Part shown: one piece after another, positions 23,171 to 34,905 of the stretch
How the letters are laid out: the number at the start of each line of letters is the position of its first letter
Numbering within the stretch: the stretch's first letter is position 1
NCBI RefSeq assembly: GCF_950023065.1
Contig: NC_088678.1
Location: forward strand, 81,377,590-81,441,589
Source of the DNA: Planococcus citri
Lineage: Eukaryota > Arthropoda > Insecta > Hemiptera > Pseudococcidae
Length of the DNA stretch: 64,000 nucleotides
Reading direction: 5' to 3'
Notes under the pieces: model-generated
What the model was told of the DNA's origin: nothing
Seen by the model: only the letters and a program-made list of their open reading frames with translations
Databases searched by the model: none
Position numbers and translations under genes: made by a program

Positions 23171-24910
23171 AATATTGTTCCAGAAAGTCTCATTTTTTAT
23201 CAAAATAATTATGTGGTATGAAGTCTGATTTTTTGTCAATAAATAAAATTTTGAATTAAAAGCCCTATTTTTTTCATAATTTGTCAAAAAAAAGGTCCGA
23301 TGTTGGGTCAAAGTGTCAGAACGTTAAATTCTTGTCAAAATTGTAAAAAGTTCAGTTTTTTTGGTCAAAATTGCCAAACAGTCTTAATTTTGGTCTACGA
23401 GTAAAGTGCCAAAAAGTTTCATGTTTTTCTGGAATAGTTTTTTTTTTGAAAATTTCTAATTGAAAGCTTGAGATATTTTTTGTCAAATTTTGTGAAAAGT
23501 ACCGTTTTCACTGAAATTGCCAAAAAGTACTGCTTTTGTCAAAATTCCTAATAAAAAGTCCATTTTTTGTCAAAATTGTAGAAAGTCTCGTTTTTTTGTC
23601 AAAATTGTCAAAAAGTCCTGTTTTTTTGGTCAAAATCATCAAAAAGTCTTAATTTTGGTCTAAACGAGCCAGAAAGTCACATGTTTTCCTAAAATAGTTT
23701 TTTTTGAAAATTTACAATTACAAGTTTTATTTTTTGTCAAATTTTGTGGACCGTTTTCACTGAAATTGCCAAAAAGTAGGTAGGCACTGCTTTTGTCAAA
23801 TTTGTCAAAAAAGGTCCATTTTTGTCAAAAGTGTCAGAACGTTGAATTTATTTTTGTCAAAATTGTAACAAGTCCAGCTTTTTTGGTCAAAATCATCAAT
23901 AAGTCTTAATTTTGGTCTTAAGTGCCAGAAAGTCTCATGTTTTTCTACAATAGGTTTTTTTGAAAATTTCCAATTAAAAGCTTTATTTTTTGTCAAATTT
24001 TGTGGAAAAATACCGTTTTTACTGAAATTGTCAAAAAGTACTGCTTTTGTCAAAATTGTCAAAAAAAATGTCCATTTTTTTGTCAAAAGTGTCAGAACGT
24101 TGAATTTTTGTAAAAATTGTAACAAGTCTAGTTTTTTTGGTAACCGGACACTTCCCCGAATCCACTTCCCCGAAAGACGTTTTCCCGAATACCAAAATCC
24201 CGAATTTTTTTATCCCGAATCCATTTCCCCGAAGGACCTACACCCGAAAATTGAAAAAAAATTGAGTTATTTAACTGGTCCTTTTAGAACAAGCAGTTCC
24301 CCGTTTTTTTGGTCAAAATCAACAAAAAGTCTCAATTTTGGTCTAAAGTGCCAAAAAGTATCATGTTTTTCTAAAATAGGGTTTTTTGAAAATTTCTAAT
24401 TGCATATGCCAAGAAACAGGCCCTAAATTGGCATTTTGGAAAAAAAGAGAGTTTTTTCAGATTAGCCAAGGAAATAATCAATACCAGATACCTTTGGATG
24501 TTTTGTCAAAACTGCAGGAATTATTTAGGAGATCTAAAGTGATATTAAGGAGATCTGAAAAAAACAAACTTTTTGGGAAGTTTTGGTTTAAAAAAAAAAA
24601 AACAGAACTTTTTCAACAATTCAGGCAAAAAAAGGATTTCTTGACAAAATAAACAAAATTTCATAGCCAGGGTGCTTAGGCAAAAATCAATAACATTTGG
24701 GAATTTAGATACTTAAGAAAGTAGGAATTTTTCAGTTATCTTTGCAAGAATTACGATTTTTTGACAGTTTTGGAAAAAATGAGACTTTTGAGCAATTTTG
24801 GTAAAAATAGGGCTTTTTGACAATTTTGACAAAAAACAGGATTCTTTTGGCAATTTTGGCATAACAACAGGATTTCAAGCATTTTTGTCAAAAAACGTGT
24901 TTTTTTACAA
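23170..24910 (-). repeat. Left arm of a large inverted pair of arrays, ~240-260-bp period
   Basis: Units read gtcaaaattgtcaaaaagtc. A higher-order unit is marked by accgttttcactgaaattgc at about 23511, 23750 and 24012 (spacing about 239 and 262), followed by ttaattttggtctaaa, then aaagtctcatgtttttct. The same unit occurs in reverse complement at 29.3-30.3 kb. Order within the unit is conserved between the arms, so they share an origin. Open frames here are repeat-derived. Confidence 0.8.
24142..24303 (+). mobile_element. 162-bp insertion of CCCGAA repeats flanked by a 10-base direct repeat
   Basis: Inside the array unit the sequence switches abruptly to short repeats, cttccccgaatccac, cttccccgaaagacg, tttcccgaatacc, ccatttccccgaagg, with a phase of about 13-17 bases. 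It is bracketed by tttttttggt at 24132-24141 and again at 24304-24313, after which the array unit resumes (ggtcaaaatcaacaaaaagt). This looks like a clean insertion with target duplication, although the T-run makes the duplication length uncertain. The family is not identified. Confidence 0.6.
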
Positions 24911-25440
24911 TTTTAGGGTGTTTAAAAGAATTTGTTGACCGAAAATCACTAACTTTGCTTTACTTTTTCATTACCTTCCGAAATGTTTCAACAACCCCCT
25001 CCCCCACCAACAAAATCAATTTATTCGTATTTTTCATTTCTGTTTTTTTGGTTCGGACTTATTAATTTTTTACGTTGCGTTGAAGTACCTATAGGTTTAC
25101 ATGTTTTCATCAATTTGAAATCAATTTTGAGATTAAAATTTTTGCAAATATAAAATATAGGGGATTTTTCTTCATTTTTAGCAGCGATTTTCAAATTTTT
25201 CAAGTGAGAAAAATCGGATTTTCCACTTTTTCAAATTTTCTACTATGTACCTTTCAAATATGTAAAATCGCCGAAAATCACTACTTTTTCACTACTTTAC
25301 TACCGACTTTCAAAATCACTACTTTCTCGCTACTTTCACTACCTGTAGACATCCTGATTTTTCTTTTTTTTTAAACAAGAATTTTAAAACAATTGCAGTT
25401 GGAGGTTTTTGGCAAAAAACCAAGACAAAAGCAGGGGAAA
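24910..25440 (-). repeat. AT-rich spacer with a copy of dispersed motif M
   Basis: About 25140-25355 ends ttcactacctgtagacatcc and contains several atcactacttt repeats. The same end occurs at 61.09-61.30 kb, and in the other orientation at 43.14-43.26 kb. It resembles the end of a transposable element, but the opposite end was not found. Confidence 0.45.
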
Positions 25441-26350
25441 CAGGGCCTGTAAATTGACCTAGAAAGCTAAATTTTGATATTTACACCATTTTGAAGCCCC
25501 CCTCTCCCAGGCTCAATTCCAATATAACGGTTAGAACCAATTTGAGCAGTTCTGGAGCTTCCAGCAGATTTTTCAAAGTAATGAAGTTAAAATTCTAAAT
25601 ACTTTGAACCCTAATTTCTACTTGCTTAGTCGATTGGAGGTGGTTTCAACTCATTCTAGAATTTCCAGCAATACATACGTATTTTGGCGAATTTTTGAAA
25701 ATTTTAACATTCCAAATCAACTATGGAGTTGGATTTAGGATCTTTTGGAGTTCTCCAACAATTCTTTAAAAATTCCAATTTCCCTGCAAAAAATGCCATA
25801 GAATCTGTCGAAACCAACTTCATAAACCTCAATCAAGTTCAATTTATTGCTAGAGCCTGATTGTGACTCACTTGACCAATTGAGTCCCAATTTTCAAAAA
25901 TCACCTTCTATCTGTCCGGAACAGCTCATTTGTCAAATTTTTAAATGTGAATTTGCTAGAGAAATAAACGTTTTTGAACTGGCAGAAACTGATTTCAGAA
26001 AATAGTATAATCACAATCAGCCAAAGCGGTCACTAACAATAAGCTCCAATGTTGTCGATACGTGCTCAAGTTAATCTGGCCATATTTTCATGGCAGCTTC
26101 TTGAAAATTGCAGGAGACTATAACAATTTGAAACCATCTTCATTTGACCCAGCAAGTTGAATTGAAATTGGGGTACCTTTCAACATCATTGGGTGAAATC
26201 ATTCTCTGAAAACCTGCTGGAGGCTGCAAAACTTCTCAAAATAGTTCGAAACGGTTTCCAATTCATTCAAATGGGGGGGGGGGTGGAGGTGTTCCAACCA
26301 AATTCTAATTTACGCAATTCACACCTGGATAAAAAGTAAAATTCTCAGCA
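25440..26350. repeat. Highly diverged B/G-like repeat tract
   Basis: Fragments such as aatttgagcagttctggagc, ttccagcagatttttcaaag and gacctagaaagctaaatttt are recognisable relics of family-B arm sequence in degraded form. There is a G tract at 26274-26283. No coding signal is seen. Confidence 0.5.
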
Positions 26351-28082
26351 ATCTATATCATTTGAAAATTTCTGAAGAAAACAACAACCTCGCTGGAAGT
26401 TCCAGATACGCTGGAAACGATGGAATCGCGAGCTCCCAAACCTTATAAAGTTCCTCACACACACACACACCACAACTCTGCATTGCAATGCCAAAAACAA
26501 CCGAATCTGTTTTTTCGTTCAAACATTCATTTTCATAATAATAATGAAAGCAAGTAAAAGATCACCCGAAGAGGTCATTGATCCGAAAATATGTACCATC
26601 ATCGTCACACCTCACGCAAACCATCGCCATTTTCACCATCTACGTACAAGACGATGTTTAAAACAATACCACGGACGTCATCTTTGATAAAAATCAGCTC
26701 CCCGCCTAGCTTCGATTATGAAATTTCTCTCTACGCCAAATTGACTTTAGAGAAGCTAAAAAACAACACCAAGATAGGCTAACAACACATCCACAACACG
26801 CTGAGCTGCGAGATTCGGGTATAATCTTGTAACAATTATCCGGCCATTAACTTTTAACATTCGACGTTGTGTAAAAAAAGTATCGAAAGAATAGAGGAGA
26901 GGCGCGGGCGCGGAAGAGAGACGAAAAAAAAAACTCGAACAAGATCAGCTATTACGTAGTCGGTTCCTGGTTGGTTACACTTGATGCCCGTTCAAGACAT
27001 TCGCTTTCGTTGGTCGTCGACGACGTCGTCGACGTCGAAAAAAAATCTCTTTCACACGTTATCTTCGGCTTCGCCGCCGTCGTGCTGCGGCAACGACGAC
27101 GACCGCCAATGGCAGCCAGGCAGATGTGGTGAAAATCGTTCTCCTCGTTCAGGCACAGGCACAGGCACTGGCACAGCTTGAAGCAGGCAGCCGAAGCCGA
27201 AGCCAAAACCTGCTATCTCGTCATCGTCGTCGTAGTCGTCGCCGCCGCCATCTTAGTCAATCGTGACGACGACGATTCGTTCGCGACCGATTACCACTCT
27301 TTTTTATGCCTTACATCCAAGAAGAGAGAACGGTAAATGAGCAAAAGTGAAAGCGTTCTCTTATATAACATCTCTCATCGACAGCAGAGAATTCAACTCA
27401 ACTGAAAAAACGTTAAACGTGTACCTTTTCTGGTACACTACACGCCACCTCTCTCGCGTCCTTGTCTCATCTCATCTCTTTTATACTTGTACGTATTTCT
27501 TTTCTTCACGCACAACTTTACCTACCTCTCTGTCCACATAGGTATAACGTGTAGGTATATAGTATACAAACTCTAACGACCGTAATAACTGTTATTACAG
27601 TACAGACAAGTACATACAAGAAGAGAAAAAAATACATCATCATCATCGCGAAGCGCGCAATTATAAAGGAAGTAAACTAGTACACAATCGACCGATGCAT
27701 CGTTTACATTACACAGTCTATCTTTTCAATAATCTTCTTTCTCTTTTCCTCCGCGTGTTTGCCAACGGCGGCGGCCCTCATTCATTCTGGCCTGTGGATG
27801 TGGAAGTACTACACCTACGCCTACGCGCGATAACGAAAGTGAAATTTTAATCGCCTTCTTCGATCCGAGCTTTTGCCTTTTGCCATACTATAAAACGATA
27901 CAGTGATGACGTAACCGCTATCCTCCTACAAAATCAGATCGTGGTCGTACGTAGCTTCCAACTACATCCAACGAGCAAATCCACCAATAGGTATCAACTT
28001 CATTATTGTAACATTTTGAAAAGTTAATGAAGATTAAAAATTTTCATCGACTCTTCAAAGAACGATTCATTATTCATCGCAG
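26350..28082. other. Unique island with CpG-rich core
   Basis: A (CA)n run lies at 26457-26472. The segment 26890-27260 is rich in CG and cgtcgtcg (gacgacgtcgtcgacgtcga is close to a perfect palindrome). Such patches mark promoters or 5' exons in some arthropods, but no initiator or exon can be assigned. It precedes the candidate exon at 28083. Confidence 0.35.
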
Positions 28083-28256
28083 GCTTTTCATTTGCTGAGC
28101 CTTCCAGAATACCTAGTCCCGGAGCATCACCTGAAAATCCATCATCGCAGCTGGTTCGAGATGGACATGACAAGTTCTCCATTTTGACCAGATTTAAGAA
28201 CGAGGTGTCCCACAAATGGTACAACATACTGAAGCAGGACAACAGCAGGACGTCTG
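28083..28256 (+). CDS. Candidate internal coding exon, unknown protein
   Basis: An acceptor (attcattattcatcgcag) is followed by an open frame reading (G)FSFAEPSRIPSPGASPENP, then SSQLVRDGHDKFSILTRFKN and EVSHKWYNILKQDNSRTS. It ends at TCTG|GTGATA. If the donor is not used, the frame continues DTFFRRFN to a stop at 28284. The exon is 174 bases and phase 1 on both sides, so it is symmetric and matches the end of the exon at 16285-16378. The mix of a Pro/Ser linker and an amphipathic Lys/Trp/Tyr helix looks like genuine protein, unlike the repeat frames around it. The frame has no ATG and is open back to 28031. The minus strand is also open here (28024-28488), which lowers confidence. Family not recognised. 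Confidence 0.45.
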
Positions 28257-28289
28257 GTGATACATTCTTTCGACGTTTCAATTGAGGGA

Positions 28290-29290
28290 GAAGAGAGGGG
28301 GAGGGGGTTGAATTTTTATCCGAGCCAGAAATTTTCAGGGCCAAAAATGCCAAAATATTCCAGACGAAAATACAAGAAAAATTATGGATAAAGTTTGATT
28401 GATAGAGAAAGCAGAATTGTATTGGAAATATTGGCAAAAAAATGAAAAATTTTGGCAATTTTGGCAAAAACGCAGGAATTTCCCACAAATTTTAACAACA
28501 CTTGGGACTTTTTTGACAATTTTGTCCAAATTTAAGACTCTTTGATAATTTTGAAGAAAAATTGCATTTTCTTACGTTAAGCAACAATACTTATTGGAAA
28601 ATTCGAAGAAAAGGACTTTTTAGACAGATAAAAAAAATTAACACTGTGATATTTTGACAAAAAACAGGAATCTCCTACAAATTTTAACAAAAATTAGGAG
28701 TTTTTGACAATTTTGACAAAAAATGAGGGATTTTTTAACAATTTTAATTATTGGTGAAAAAAAGTCCCACAAAATTTTTGGTAAATTTGGCAAAAATCGT
28801 GACTTTCAATTCAACATTTTGAAAAAAACCGGGCTTTTTAGACAACTACATATCAACACACGTTTCAATTTTGGCAGAAAAGCAGGAATCTCCTGAAAAA
28901 AATTTGGCAAAACTGACTTTTTGGCAATTTTTGGCTGAAAATATGATTTTTTAATACTACTGACAAAAAAGGGTCCTTTTTCGAAAATGTTGGGAGAAAG
29001 CAAGACTTACTTATTGGGCATTTTGACAAAACATACAACTTACTTTTTCGCAATTTTGATTAAAAATGGGACTTTTTGAGAAGTTTTAAAATTTTTCTGG
29101 AAAACTTGGTAAAAAAAATAGCACTTTCAATTTGAGAGGTTGAAAAAAATTGGACTTTTTTAAAGCTCTTCGGGTGTTTTGGCAAAAAGAGCAAGAACTG
29201 CTCAAGAATTTTGGTTGATAATTTTCGCAACATTTTGAAAAAAAGTAGGTACGACTTCCTGACACTTTTGACAAAAAATGGACCTTTTTT
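28290..29290. repeat. Irregular array following the candidate exon
   Basis: Ttttgacaattttgacaaaa and ttggcaattttggcaaaaac units start within about 60 bases of the exon, after a short G-rich patch (gggagaagagagggggaggg). Minus-strand frames in this block are translations of the repeats. Confidence 0.7.
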
Positions 29291-30640
29291 TGGCGATTTC
29301 GACAAAAGCAGTATTTTTTGGCAATTTCAGTAAAAACGGTACTTTTTCACAAAATTTGACAAAAAATGAAGTTTTTAATTGGAAATTTTCAAAAAAAAAC
29401 CTATTTTAGAAAAACATGAGACTTTCTGGCACTTTAGACCAAAATTGAGACTTTTTGTTGATTTTGACCAAAAAAACAGGACATTTTGACAATTTTGACA
29501 AAAAATAGACCTTTTTTGGAAATTTTGACAAAAGCAGTATTTTTTGGCAATTTTGGTGAAAACGGTACTTTTCCACAAAATTTGACAAAAAATAAAGCTT
29601 TTAATTGGAAATTTTCAAAAAAAAACTATTTTAGAAAAACATGAGACTTTCTGGCACTTTGGACCAAAATTGAGACTTTTTGTTGATTTTGACCAAAAAA
29701 ATAGGACTATATTTGACAATTTTGACAAAAAACTGGACTTTCTACAATTTTGACAAAAATGAGTTCTGACATTTCTGACAAAAAATGAACCTTTTTTTGG
29801 CAATTTCGACAAAAGCGGTACTTTTTGGCAATTTCAGTTAAAACGGTACTTTTCCAAAAAATGAAGCTTTCAATTGGAAATTTTCAAAAAAAAACTATTT
29901 TAGGAAAACATGCGACTTTCTGGCACTTTAGACTAAAATTAAGACTTTTTTATGATTTGGCAAAAAAAACTGGACTTTTTGACAATTGGGATAGAATAGC
30001 GAGACATTCTACAATTTTGACAAAAAATGGACTTTTATTGGCAATTGCGACAAAAGCAGTAGGTACTTTTTGGAAATTTCAGTGAAAACGGCACTTTTCC
30101 ACAAAATTTGACAAAAAATAAAGCTTTCAATTGGAAATTTTCAAAAAAAAACTATTTTAGAAAAACATGAAACTTTTTGGCACTTTAGACCAAAATTAAG
30201 ACTGTTTGATCATTTTGACAAAAAAAAAACTGGACTTTTTGATAATTTTGACAGGAATTCAACGTTCTGACACTTTGACCAAACATTTGGATCTTTTTTT
30301 TGACAAACTATGAAAAAAGGGCTTTTAATTTAAAAGTTTGAAAAAATAGTCCTCTAAATAACCAAAGAATTTATTGACATAAAATCAGACTTTATACTAC
30401 ATAATTATTTTGATAAGAAATGAGACTTTCTGGAACAAGTTTTCAAAAAATTAGACGTTGACAAAAAAAAGTTGAACTTTTTTGACAATTTTAACATAAA
30501 TCTAACCTCTTGGCACTTTCGACGAAAATTGGGACACCAGAATGATACAAAAAGAGCTGGCTAGCTGAATTTTGTCGTAGACGTCCATTTGATTTCCTAT
30601 ACAAGAACTTATCATCAGATGATTTTTTCACATTTATTGA
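29290..30640 (+). repeat. Right arm of the large inverted pair of arrays
   Basis: The higher-order landmark (caatttcagtgaaaacggta and variants) recurs with aaaacgg at about 29333, 29559, 29840 and 30085, giving spacing of about 226, 281 and 245 bases. Each unit contains agaaaaacatgagactttct, ggcactttagaccaaaattg and gactttttgttgattttgac. These are the reverse complement, in matching order, of the units at 23.3-24.4 kb. The array ends near 30.5 kb. Confidence 0.8.
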
Positions 30641-31822
30641 TATCTTTGACCTCAAAGTGGCAACTTGAAAGGAAAAAAAACAGCATTTTTCAAACAACTA
30701 AGGCAAGAACCAACTCTTTTTAGATGTTTTGGCAAAAAACACGAATTTCTTTGCGATTTTAACAAATTGAAACAGGACTTTTCTTGGCAATTCAGGCCAA
30801 AAAAAAGGCTTTTTGAATTGAGAAAAATTATGATAAGTAAACATTACGAAACTGAACTCACGCGTGCCTTTGAATTTGAGGAAAGCCATCGGCTACTAAT
30901 CTGCATCATTTTCACCAATACAGCCTCCTACCTCACATAGTACGTATACCATCATTTAGGTATAAACATGGAGAATTCACTGAAATGAAACATACCTGCA
31001 AAAACAGAACAAACAATTCGAATTTAGAATATGCGCATCAAATCAATACAATATGAAACATTTAAAATATAGTATTATGATTTATTATTGAGTTACGTAA
31101 GTCTGCAACAAGTACATAAATATATGCCAAATAATGTCCAAGAGCCCTTAGGTGGGCACTTGTTGCTCATCCCGCTTGTATATTTTACGAGTAAAATTCA
31201 ATTTCTGCGAAATTTTCACGGTACCTATCGATCGTTATTATTAATCCTCGACATATTCTACGTATACCTATATTCTAATACCCATCGTATGTGTATATTG
31301 TGATAGACTCATGAAACCTAGAAACCCGTTCACGTTCATGTGTTCAGTTTCCGAGTCTAGTTCAATTACACTATACACACTTTCATCTCGCTTTGCGAAC
31401 TAGTAGATTGGAAAAAACCACTCGTACCATTCTTCCTCGTCAATTACCAAGTTGAATGCGACCGACCTCATTATATCTACTCTCCGTCAGGACGATGAAC
31501 TCTTTACATAACACTCGATCGACTTTGACGGCCGCATTTTCACAAACAGTAACAGTAACAACAACAACAACACCGCACACACAAAAATAAAACCTAAACT
31601 AAACGCTTGAAAAACATCGACCGCGAGGTGCGTTACATAATACCTGTCTCTCTCTCTTTCTCTAACATGAGCTACTCTCTGCTCGGCTCTGCTCTCGATA
31701 ACCTCTAATGTTACACCAGCAATGGCCGCCATGAAATCTTCCAGCAGCATTTTTGCAGAAAATTAATCGCGTTGGGGAAGGTTCTCCACCGATCTTTGAG
31801 GTGCTAAAACTGCAATGGCTAC
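30640..31822. other. Unique island, no gene established
   Basis: Array remnants grade into mixed-composition DNA with an aacaacaacaacaacac run (~31558), a tctctctctctttctc run (~31649) and several acgagta/tacctata tracts. No protein family or convincing splice-bounded exon was found. Confidence 0.35.
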
Positions 31823-31824
31823 TA

Positions 31825-34800
31825 GGCCGGCATATGACAATAGGAGTAATTGCACCCCCCCCCGCCGATCCTCCGGGACAACTTTTTTCTTAAAGTGGAC
31901 ATCCTAAGGAACATTTCAAAGCAAACTTTCCAAAAAAAAAAGTTGGCCTTACTTACAAAATGGCGGCCATTTTGATTGACAGGTCAGCCGAAATCGCAGA
32001 TTTTGCGTTTTAACATAGGACTTGCACGAACTTTTTCAAACTTTACAAAGGTAGATCGAAAGATCATGCAAAAATTCATCACCTGTCAAAATTTCAAGTG
32101 CTAAAGTGCGTTTTTCGATTTTTGGTGAATTTTTGAAAATCGAACTTAGGCCAAAAATGAGGGAAAAAATCAAAATTTTACCAAATTGACCAAGAAAGCT
32201 GAAATTTGGGATATACCCTACTTTCGACATGCCAAATCGATTGGAAACGGTTTCGACCCGTTTTGAGCAGTTCTGGAGCCTCCAGCAGATTTTTGAAACT
32301 CGAAATTCCCACAAACTTTCATCAAATTGGAGTTGTAAAGCTAAAATTTATTTTAAAACTAATTTCAATACGCTACGAAGTACTGCAGGTGAATTTCAAG
32401 TTGTTTTGGGTCCTCCTGCAACTTTTTGAAAATTCCTGAAGCCTCCAGCAGATTTTTGAAACTTTAAATTTTCACAAAATTTCATCAAATGGAGATGGAC
32501 AGCTGAAATTTACTCTACACTCCAATTTTAACACCCTTCTGAAGACGACTTCAGGTGGGCTCAAGTAATTTCAGGGCCTCCAGTGACTTTTTTTGAAAAT
32601 TACTGGAGCCTCCAGCACATTTTCGAAACTTTAAATTTTCACAAAATTTCATCAAATGGAGATTGAAAGCATCATTGCGTTTTGACATAGGACTTGCACG
32701 AACTTTTTCAAACTTTACAAAAGTAGATCGAAAGATCATGCAAAAATTTATCACCTGTCAAAATTTCAAGTGCTAAAGTGCGTTTTTCGATTTTTGGTGC
32801 ATTTTTGAAAATCGAATTTAGGCCAAAAATGAGGGAAAAAATCAAAATTTTACCAAATTGACCAAGAAAGCTGAAATTTGGGATATATCCTATTTTCGAT
32901 ATGCCAAATCGATTGGAAACGGTTTCGACCCGTTTTGAGCAGTTCTGGAGCCTCCAGCAGATTTTTGAAACTCGAAATTCCCACAAAATTGCATCAAATT
33001 GCAGTTGTAAAACTGAAATTTATTCTAAAAACTAATTTCAATACGCTACGAAGTAGTGCAGGTGAATTTCAAGTCGTTTTGGAGCCTCCAGCGACTTTTT
33101 GAAAATTCCTGAAGCCTCCAGCAGATTATTGAAACTTTAAATTTTCACAAAATTTCATCAAATGAAGAGTGATATTCCAAAACTCGCTTTGTCCATTTTT
33201 ATCAAAGTTGGGTTTTCAGTGGTACCTGGTAGATGAAGTATTAACTCACATTCCTACATCATCAACCTACCAAAATGAGGTGTTAAACTCACCTAAATAG
33301 CCAATTCACTAAAAATTTAAAAAAAATGATGTTCTAAAACGCGCTTTGTCCATTGTTATTGAAATTTTTTTCAGCAGTATTTAGTGGATGAAATGTATAC
33401 CTACACTCCTACATCATAAATCCACCCAAATAAAGTGCTAAACTCGCCTAAAAAGCCAATTTACCCGTTTATAGGGAAACTGTTTTTCCTCTCTCCTGAA
33501 AAGTTGTGAAAATGGACAAAGCGAGTTTTGGAATATCACTCTTCAAATGGAGATGGAGAGTCGAAATTCATTGTGCAAACTAATTTTAACACCCTCTGAA
33601 GACGACTTCAGGTGGGTTCAAGTCATTTTAGAGCCTCCAGCGACTTTTTTGAAAATTACTGGAGCCTCCAGCAGATTTTCGAAACTTTATATTTTCACAA
33701 AATTTCATCAAATGGAGATGGACAGCTGAAATTTACTCTCTCACTATAATTTTAACACCCTCTGAAGACGACTTCAGGTGGATTCAAGTCATTTTAGAGC
33801 CTCCAGAGACATTTTTGAAAATTACTGGAGCCTCCAGTAGATTTTTGAAACTTGAAATTTCCCCAACAATAATTTATCAAATAGAGTTGGCAAGCTGAAA
33901 TTTACTTCGCAGACTACATGGTGGTTTCAAATGGTTGTGAAGCTTCCAGCTACATTTTTGAAATTTCAATTTTACAAAAAAACGTCATACAACCTTTCAA
34001 AAAATTGCTGGATGCTCCAAAACGACTTGAAATTTACCAGCAGTCAACTTCGTAGCGCATTGAAATTAGTTTGCAGAATGAATTTTGACTCTCCATCTTA
34101 GTTTGGTGAAATTTTGGGGAAATTTAAAGTTTCAAAAATTTACTGGAGGCTCCAGTAATTTTCAAAAAAGTCACTGAAGGCGCTAAAATGACTTGAACCC
34201 ACCTGAAGTCGTCTTCAGAAGGGTGTTAAAATTGGAGTGTAGAGTAAATTTCAGCTTTCCATCTCCATTTGATGAAATTTTGTGAAAATTTAAAGTTTCA
34301 AAAATCTGCTGGAGGCTTCAGGAATTTTCAAAAAGTTGCTGGAGGATCCAAAACGACTTGAAATTCACCTGCAGTACTTCGTAGCGTATTGAAATTAACT
34401 CCAATTTTATGAAAGTTTGTGGGAATTTCGAGTTTCAAAAATCTGCTGGAGGCTCCAGAACTGCTCAAAACGGGTTGAAACCGTTTCCAATCGATTTGGC
34501 ATATCGAAAATAGGATATATCCCAAATTTCAGCTTTCTTGGTCAATTTGGTAAAATTTTGATTTTTTCCCTCATTTTTGGCCTAAGTTCGATTTTCAAAA
34601 ATTCACCAAAAATCGAAAAACGCACTTTAGCACTTGAAATGTTGACAGGTGTTAAATTTTTGCATGATCTTTCGATCTACCTTTGTACGGTTTTAAAAAG
34701 TTCGTGCAAGTCCTATGTTAAAACGCAAAATCTGCGATTTCGGCTGACCTGTCAATCAAAATGGCCGCCATTTTGTAAGTAAGGCCAACTTTTTTTTTGG

Positions 34801-34903
34801 CAAGTTTGCTTTGAAATGTTCCTTAGGATGTCCCCTTTAAGAAAAAAGTTGTCCCGGAGGATCGGCGGGGGTGTGTAATTACTCCTATTGTCATATGCCG
34901 GAC
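31825..34903 (+). mobile_element. Element B3: full-length family-B fold-back, 3.08 kb
   Basis: Starts ggccggcatatgacaatagg and ends with the inverted counterpart cctattgtcatatgccggac. TA flanks both sides (31823-31824, 34904-34905). The two arms are near-mirror images, with blocks at 31880-32460 matched by 34260-34860. About 670 bases of the left arm are duplicated in tandem: the tagatcgaaagatcatgcaa block is at 32050 and again at 32722. The ~92-codon minus frames that recur here and in other copies are reverse translations of the arm. The element carries insertion K and no transposase. Confidence 0.85.
33164..33544 (+). mobile_element. Element K: 381-bp miniature element nested in B3
   Basis: The left end gaagagtgatattccaaaac is followed by tcgctttgtccattttt. 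The right end is its reverse complement (aaaatggacaaagcgagttt, then tggaatatcactcttc), giving ~36-bp terminal repeats. It is flanked by AAAT at 33160-33163 and 33545-33548, and removing it restores the B sequence catcaaatggag. Internally two ~155-base direct units share gctttgtccatt, cattcctacatcat / cactcctacatcat and ctaaatagccaatt / ctaaaaagccaatt. No coding capacity is seen. Confidence 0.85.
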
Positions 34904-34905
34904 TA

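Noticed and set aside
32036..32314. Recurrent ~92-codon frame (also near 32708, 34417, 49569 and 50711) with nearly identical protein sequence in several copies
   Set aside because: It lies on the reverse strand of the family-B arm and is copied because the arm is copied. Composition and position give no sign of selection for protein, and it shares bases with plus-strand frames.
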